A DNA stretch of 8,318 nt, taken from Gemmatimonadales bacterium (GTDB taxonomy: Bacteria > Gemmatimonadota > Gemmatimonadetes > Gemmatimonadales > GWC2-71-9). The DNA lies in NCBI GenBank assembly GCA_013003805.1, contig JABDII010000480.1, forward strand, positions 1-8,318. The letters are read 5' to 3'. A model generated the notes under the pieces. It ran no database searches. It saw only the letters and a program-made list of their open reading frames with translations, and was not told the DNA's origin. Shown piece by piece: positions 5,361 through 8,318 of this stretch (position 1 is the stretch's first letter; every line of letters begins with the position of its first letter). Both the position numbers and the translations under genes were made by a program.

Positions 5361-8026
5361 CGAGGCACGGTCGGTCCATCAGGCCGCTGACCGGCGTGTT
5401 GCTCGCGGCCACGGTCACGGCTTGCAGCTCTCGGGGACACGCACAGACCACGCTGCCCCAGGCGGATTCGCTGGCCCAATCAGGGGAGTACGAGGCCGCG
5501 ATTACCGCCTATCGGAGAGTGGTGGCGCGAGACGGCGCGTGGGAGGCGGTGCTTGGCCTCGCACGCACGTACCAGGCCGTGGGTCGGTACGACGAGGCGG
5601 TCACGGCACTTGAGTCGGCCATTGCCGATTCCGTCCCCGGATCACATCAGCTCTGGAACAGCCTGGGTGGGGAGTTCCTGCGTCTAGGGAAGGATTCCGC
5701 GGCCCAAGCCGCCTTCGAGCGTGCCATCGCGACCGATGCTCGGGACCGCCTGTCGGCCCGGCTCAATCTGGCCGTGCTCAGTTTCGAACGCGGTCGCGTG
5801 GACGACGCGATGAGGCAGTTCGACGCGTTCATCGATGTTTACAACCGGGGGGGTGCCAAGACCGCAGCCGATCTCGCGGCCGTGGCCGACGCGGTCCGGT
5901 ATCTCGGTCGCACCAATCCACAACTCTACAAGGACGCACTGCTGGCCTACGACGAAGCCATCAGAGCGGACCCGGACAACCTCGACATCCAGACACGCCT
6001 CGGGAGCCTGTTTCTCGAGAAGTACGTGGGTGACGAAGCGACGACCACCTTCTCAGGCGTGCTGGAACGCAATCCCAATCACGCCGGTGCCCTGCTCGGA
6101 CTCGCCCGCGTCCAGCATTTCGATGGCTCGAGTGAAGCGTTTCAGCAGGTCCAGAAGAGCCTGAGTATCAACCCCAACCTGGCGGAGGCTCGGGCCTTCC
6201 TCGCGCGACTCTATCTCGATCTCGAGGACTACGAGGCTGCAGCAGGGCAGGCCGAACAGGTACTCGCCGTCAATCCCAGGAACGGAGAGGCACTGGCAAT
6301 GCTCGCAGCCGCCAGGTTCTTGGCAGACAATCCTGCCGGATTCGCCACAGCTCGGGACTCGGCCCTCGGCATCAACCCGACGGACGCGGGGTTCTTCATC
6401 ACGCTGTCTGAGATTTCGGCCCGCAACCGGCTGTACCAGCGGGCGGTCGATTTCGCCGATCGGGCCGTAGAACTGGACTCCCTCGCGTGGCGCGCCCACG
6501 CACTCCGGGGGCTCAACCGGCTTCGCACCGGCGCCATTCCCCAAGGTCGGGCCGATTTGGAGACCGCCTTTGCCGGCGATCCGTACGATCTCTGGACCAA
6601 GAACACACTCGATCTGCTCGATGTCGTCGAGCGGTACACCGAGGTAGGCTCACCGCGGTTCACCTTCGTCCTCGACCCGAAGGAAGCCGGACTGATCCGG
6701 CTCTACCTCGAACCGTTGGCGGAGGAAGCCTACGACCGGCTCGCGGCCCGGTATGGGATCCAGGTCCCGGCCCCCATCCGCGTGGAGGTGTATCCGCGAC
6801 ACGCCGACTTCTCCGTCCGCACCATAGGCCTGGCGGGCCTGGGGGCGCTGGGCGTGAGCTTCGGACCCGTCATCGCGATGGACGCCCCTTCAGCCCGGCC
6901 GCCGGGCGGTTTTCACTGGGGGGCGACCTTCTGGCACGAATTGGCGCATACGTTCCACATGGCGGCGAGTGGGTATCGCGTCCCGCGCTGGTTTACCGAA
7001 GGGTTGGCGGTCTTCGAAGAGCGACGGGCTCGACCGGGTTGGGGCGATGACGTAACACCCGGCTTCCTCATTGCCTATCGTCAGGGGCGCCTCGCCCCCG
7101 TGAGCAACCTCAACCAGGGTTTCATGCGTCCGGCGTATCCCCAACAGGTCATCCACTCGTACTATCAGTCGTCGCTCGTGTTCGAATTGATCGAGCAGGA
7201 TTACGGCTTTGAGGCCATACGGCGGATGCTCGAGGCGTATCGGGACGGGGCCGACACGCCAAGCATTTTCCGATCCGTGCTCGACATCGAGCCCGAAGCA
7301 CTCGATTCGAAGTTCAATGCGTATCTCGAAACGCGCTTCGCCGGTGCCCTCGCGTCCCTGAGCCACGCCGAGGCAAGGGAGGGAGACGGTGCTCGGCCGA
7401 GGACCCGTGACCTGGCACGCCGCGCGCAGTCGGACACAACCGATTTCGTGGCGCAACTGGGGCTCGGAAGGGCGCTGTTCGCCGAGGGCAATCTGGATGA
7501 GGCACTTCCGCCTCTCCTCCGCGCCAAGGCCCTCTTTCCGGAATACCTCGGGAATGACAGTCCCCGGTGGTTGCTGGGGCAGATCTACCGCTCCCAGGGG
7601 CAGCTCGATCGTGCTGCGGCGGAACTCGCCGACCTCACGACGCGTAATGCCAAGCACTACCCTGCGTTGCTGGCCTTGGCGGAGATCGAAGCGACGCGTG
7701 GCAATCTCGAGCCCGCCGCTCGAGCGCTCGAATCGCTCATGTACGTGTACCCGTATGCCATGGAGCATCACGGGAGGCTGGCCGGCCTCTCGACCAGGCT
7801 GGGGAACCATGAGACCGCATTGCGCGAGCGGCATGCGGTCGTCGCGCTCGAGCCGGTAGACCGCCCCCAAGCGCTCTACGAGCTGGCCCGGGCCTATCAG
7901 CGGGTGGGCAATCTGGACGCAGCACGCCGGACCGTACTCAGGGCCCTGGAGGAGGCGCCAAATTATCAGGATGCACTGGATCTCTTGGTCGAGCTTCGGA
8001 CCGCGCGCGGGTCGGGCGCGAGCTAG
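5357..8026 (+). CDS. Lipoprotein with peptidase MA-like zinc protease domain between two TPR arrays
   Basis: This 889-residue protein has its ATG overlapping the previous stop (ATGA), with a GA-rich ribosome-binding stretch about 10 bases upstream. The signal LTGVLLAATVTAC fits the lipobox V-T-A-C23, so it is predicted to be lipid-anchored. Residues about 35-425 hold roughly eleven TPR-like repeats, the first being SGEYEAAITAYRRVV. Residues about 434-660 form a gluzincin domain of the peptidase MA-like type. It has zinc motif H527-E-L-A-H531, and E548 in W-F-T-E-G-L-A is the expected third ligand, followed by a VFEE helix end. Residues about 693-880 hold about five more TPRs, for example FAEGNLDEALPPLL. 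Known family logic predicts zinc-dependent peptide hydrolysis with TPRs presenting partners or substrates; the substrate is unknown. All recognisable catalytic residues are present, which makes it the only clearly intact enzyme in the operon. Its only cysteine is the lipidated one. The stop lies 10 bases before the next gene. Confidence 0.92.
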   Translation: MTRHGRSIRPLTGVLLAATVTACSSRGHAQTTLPQADSLAQSGEYEAAITAYRRVVARDGAWEAVLGLARTYQAVGRYDEAVTALESAIADSVPGSHQLWNSLGGEFLRLGKDSAAQAAFERAIATDARDRLSARLNLAVLSFERGRVDDAMRQFDAFIDVYNRGGAKTAADLAAVADAVRYLGRTNPQLYKDALLAYDEAIRADPDNLDIQTRLGSLFLEKYVGDEATTTFSGVLERNPNHAGALLGLARVQHFDGSSEAFQQVQKSLSINPNLAEARAFLARLYLDLEDYEAAAGQAEQVLAVNPRNGEALAMLAAARFLADNPAGFATARDSALGINPTDAGFFITLSEISARNRLYQRAVDFADRAVELDSLAWRAHALRGLNRLRTGAIPQGRADLETAFAGDPYDLWTKNTLDLLDVVERYTEVGSPRFTFVLDPKEAGLIRLYLEPLAEEAYDRLAARYGIQVPAPIRVEVYPRHADFSVRTIGLAGLGALGVSFGPVIAMDAPSARPPGGFHWGATFWHELAHTFHMAASGYRVPRWFTEGLAVFEERRARPGWGDDVTPGFLIAYRQGRLAPVSNLNQGFMRPAYPQQVIHSYYQSSLVFELIEQDYGFEAIRRMLEAYRDGADTPSIFRSVLDIEPEALDSKFNAYLETRFAGALASLSHAEAREGDGARPRTRDLARRAQSDTTDFVAQLGLGRALFAEGNLDEALPPLLRAKALFPEYLGNDSPRWLLGQIYRSQGQLDRAAAELADLTTRNAKHYPALLALAEIEATRGNLEPAARALESLMYVYPYAMEHHGRLAGLSTRLGNHETALRERHAVVALEPVDRPQALYELARAYQRVGNLDAARRTVLRALEEAPNYQDALDLLVELRTARGSGAS

Positions 8027-8036
8027 GGGATTACGA

Positions 8037-8318
8037 ATGCGTTCCTCGCTGCTCGTCATCGGGATGGCCCTCCTGGGGTCGATCCTCCAACCCGTCGCGG
8101 CGCAGCAGCGAGCCCCCGGCACGGAGGAGACCGAGCGCTTCAACGTCGGTTATGACGGGCGATACACCTTCGTGCGGCTGGCCTACACACCCATCACCAG
8201 CCGTCAGCGCGGAGGCGGGGGCTTCTTCGGGGGAGCGGACTACCAATGGAATCACGATTGGCCCCGCGGCGATCGGAATTTCTCCAAGATCCTAGGTGAA
8301 TTGACCGCGGTCGATGCT
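8037..8318 (+). CDS. Second DUF4159 domain protein, N-terminal part (runs off right edge)
   Basis: The ATG is preceded by AGGGGA (8025-8030) six bases upstream, overlapping the previous stop. The frame is open for 94 codons to the edge. Residues 1-22 are a good signal peptide (MRSSLLVIGMALLGSILQ then PVAA), cleaved before QQ. The mature start shows the DUF4159 signature: Y43-T-F-V-R-L-A-Y50, a Gly-rich loop (59-66), then W71-N-H-D-W-P-R-G-D-R80 and L86-G-E-L-T-A-V-D. This aligns well with the first copy (F-x-R, W-x-x-D-[YW]-P-[KR]-x-D-R-x-F, L-T-x-[IV]-D-A), but the Gly-rich insertion before the W-x-x-D motif sets it apart. Length, remaining domains and any further operon genes lie beyond the window. 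Confidence 0.85.
   Translation, partial: MRSSLLVIGMALLGSILQPVAAQQRAPGTEETERFNVGYDGRYTFVRLAYTPITSRQRGGGGFFGGADYQWNHDWPRGDRNFSKILGELTAVDA

Larger units (their letters stand above)
1187..8318 (+). other. Five-gene envelope operon: DUF4159, VWA, caspase-like, TPR-metallopeptidase, DUF4159
   Basis: All five genes are on the plus strand with gaps of 11 and 10 bases and two 4-base stop/start overlaps (GTGA at 4368-4371, ATGA at 5357-5360). No terminator-like hairpin followed by T-rich sequence was seen between them. All products carry export signals or membrane anchors. The last gene continues beyond the window, so the operon may include further members. MoxR ATPase and DUF58 genes often accompany DUF4159 and VWA genes, but neither is present in this window. 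Confidence 0.85.

Noticed and set aside
5227..5613. A 128-codon frame spanning the junction of the caspase-like and TPR genes
   Set aside because: Out of frame with both real genes; the ATGA overlap explains the junction and the product has no family features.
8027..8036. Possible terminator between the TPR gene and the second DUF4159 gene
   Set aside because: Only 10 bases separate the genes and they hold a ribosome-binding site, not a hairpin with a T tract.
6890..8143. A 417-codon open frame on the minus strand opposite the end of the TPR-protease gene and the second DUF4159 gene
   Set aside because: It crosses two well-supported plus-strand genes and their junction, and shows no domain-like pattern; typical antisense openness in GC-rich DNA.

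Overview
This GC-rich window (roughly two thirds G+C by eye) is densely coding and carries no RNA genes, mobile elements, CRISPR arrays or long repeats that I can see. The proteins are envelope or periplasmic, and several signal peptides end in an A-Q type junction. The combination of DUF4159, VWA, a clan CD caspase-like protein and a TPR-metallopeptidase, next to an M1-type lipoprotein peptidase, suggests a Gram-negative soil or aquatic bacterium of the Gemmatimonadota type. That placement is inference from gene content and style, not a marker-gene result.

Layout: positions 1-1041 (minus strand) hold the N-terminal 347 residues of a probable M1-family metallopeptidase lipoprotein, whose catalytic part lies beyond the left edge. 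Positions 1042-1186 are a divergent intergenic region with weak promoter-like sequences for both directions. From 1187 to the right edge runs one tightly packed plus-strand operon of five genes: (1) a secreted DUF4159 protein (1187-2077); (2) a 760-residue membrane-anchored VWA protein with a degenerate glutamine-amidotransferase-like domain (2089-4371); (3) a secreted caspase/legumain-like (clan CD) protein whose catalytic Cys position is Ser (4368-5360); (4) an 889-residue lipoprotein with a peptidase MA-like HExxH metalloprotease domain between two TPR arrays (5357-8026); (5) the start of a second DUF4159 protein (8037 to the right edge). Genes 2/3 and 3/4 overlap by 4 bases, and the other gaps are 10-11 bases, so co-transcription and translational coupling are very likely.

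How they may work together (inference): all five products carry export signals or membrane anchors that place them on the periplasmic side of the envelope. Only the TPR lipoprotein shows an intact catalytic motif. The clan CD protein and the amidotransferase-like domain lack a cysteine nucleophile, and the DUF4159 proteins contain no cysteine in the visible sequence, so they look more like binding or scaffold modules than enzymes. Across all visible coding sequence (about 2,700 residues) there are just two cysteines, both at lipobox positions. The operon resembles the VWA/DUF4159 (Bat-like, usually with MoxR and DUF58) envelope gene sets, but the MoxR and DUF58 partners are not in this window. 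Its function is unknown. It is the best candidate here for an undescribed envelope-associated system.
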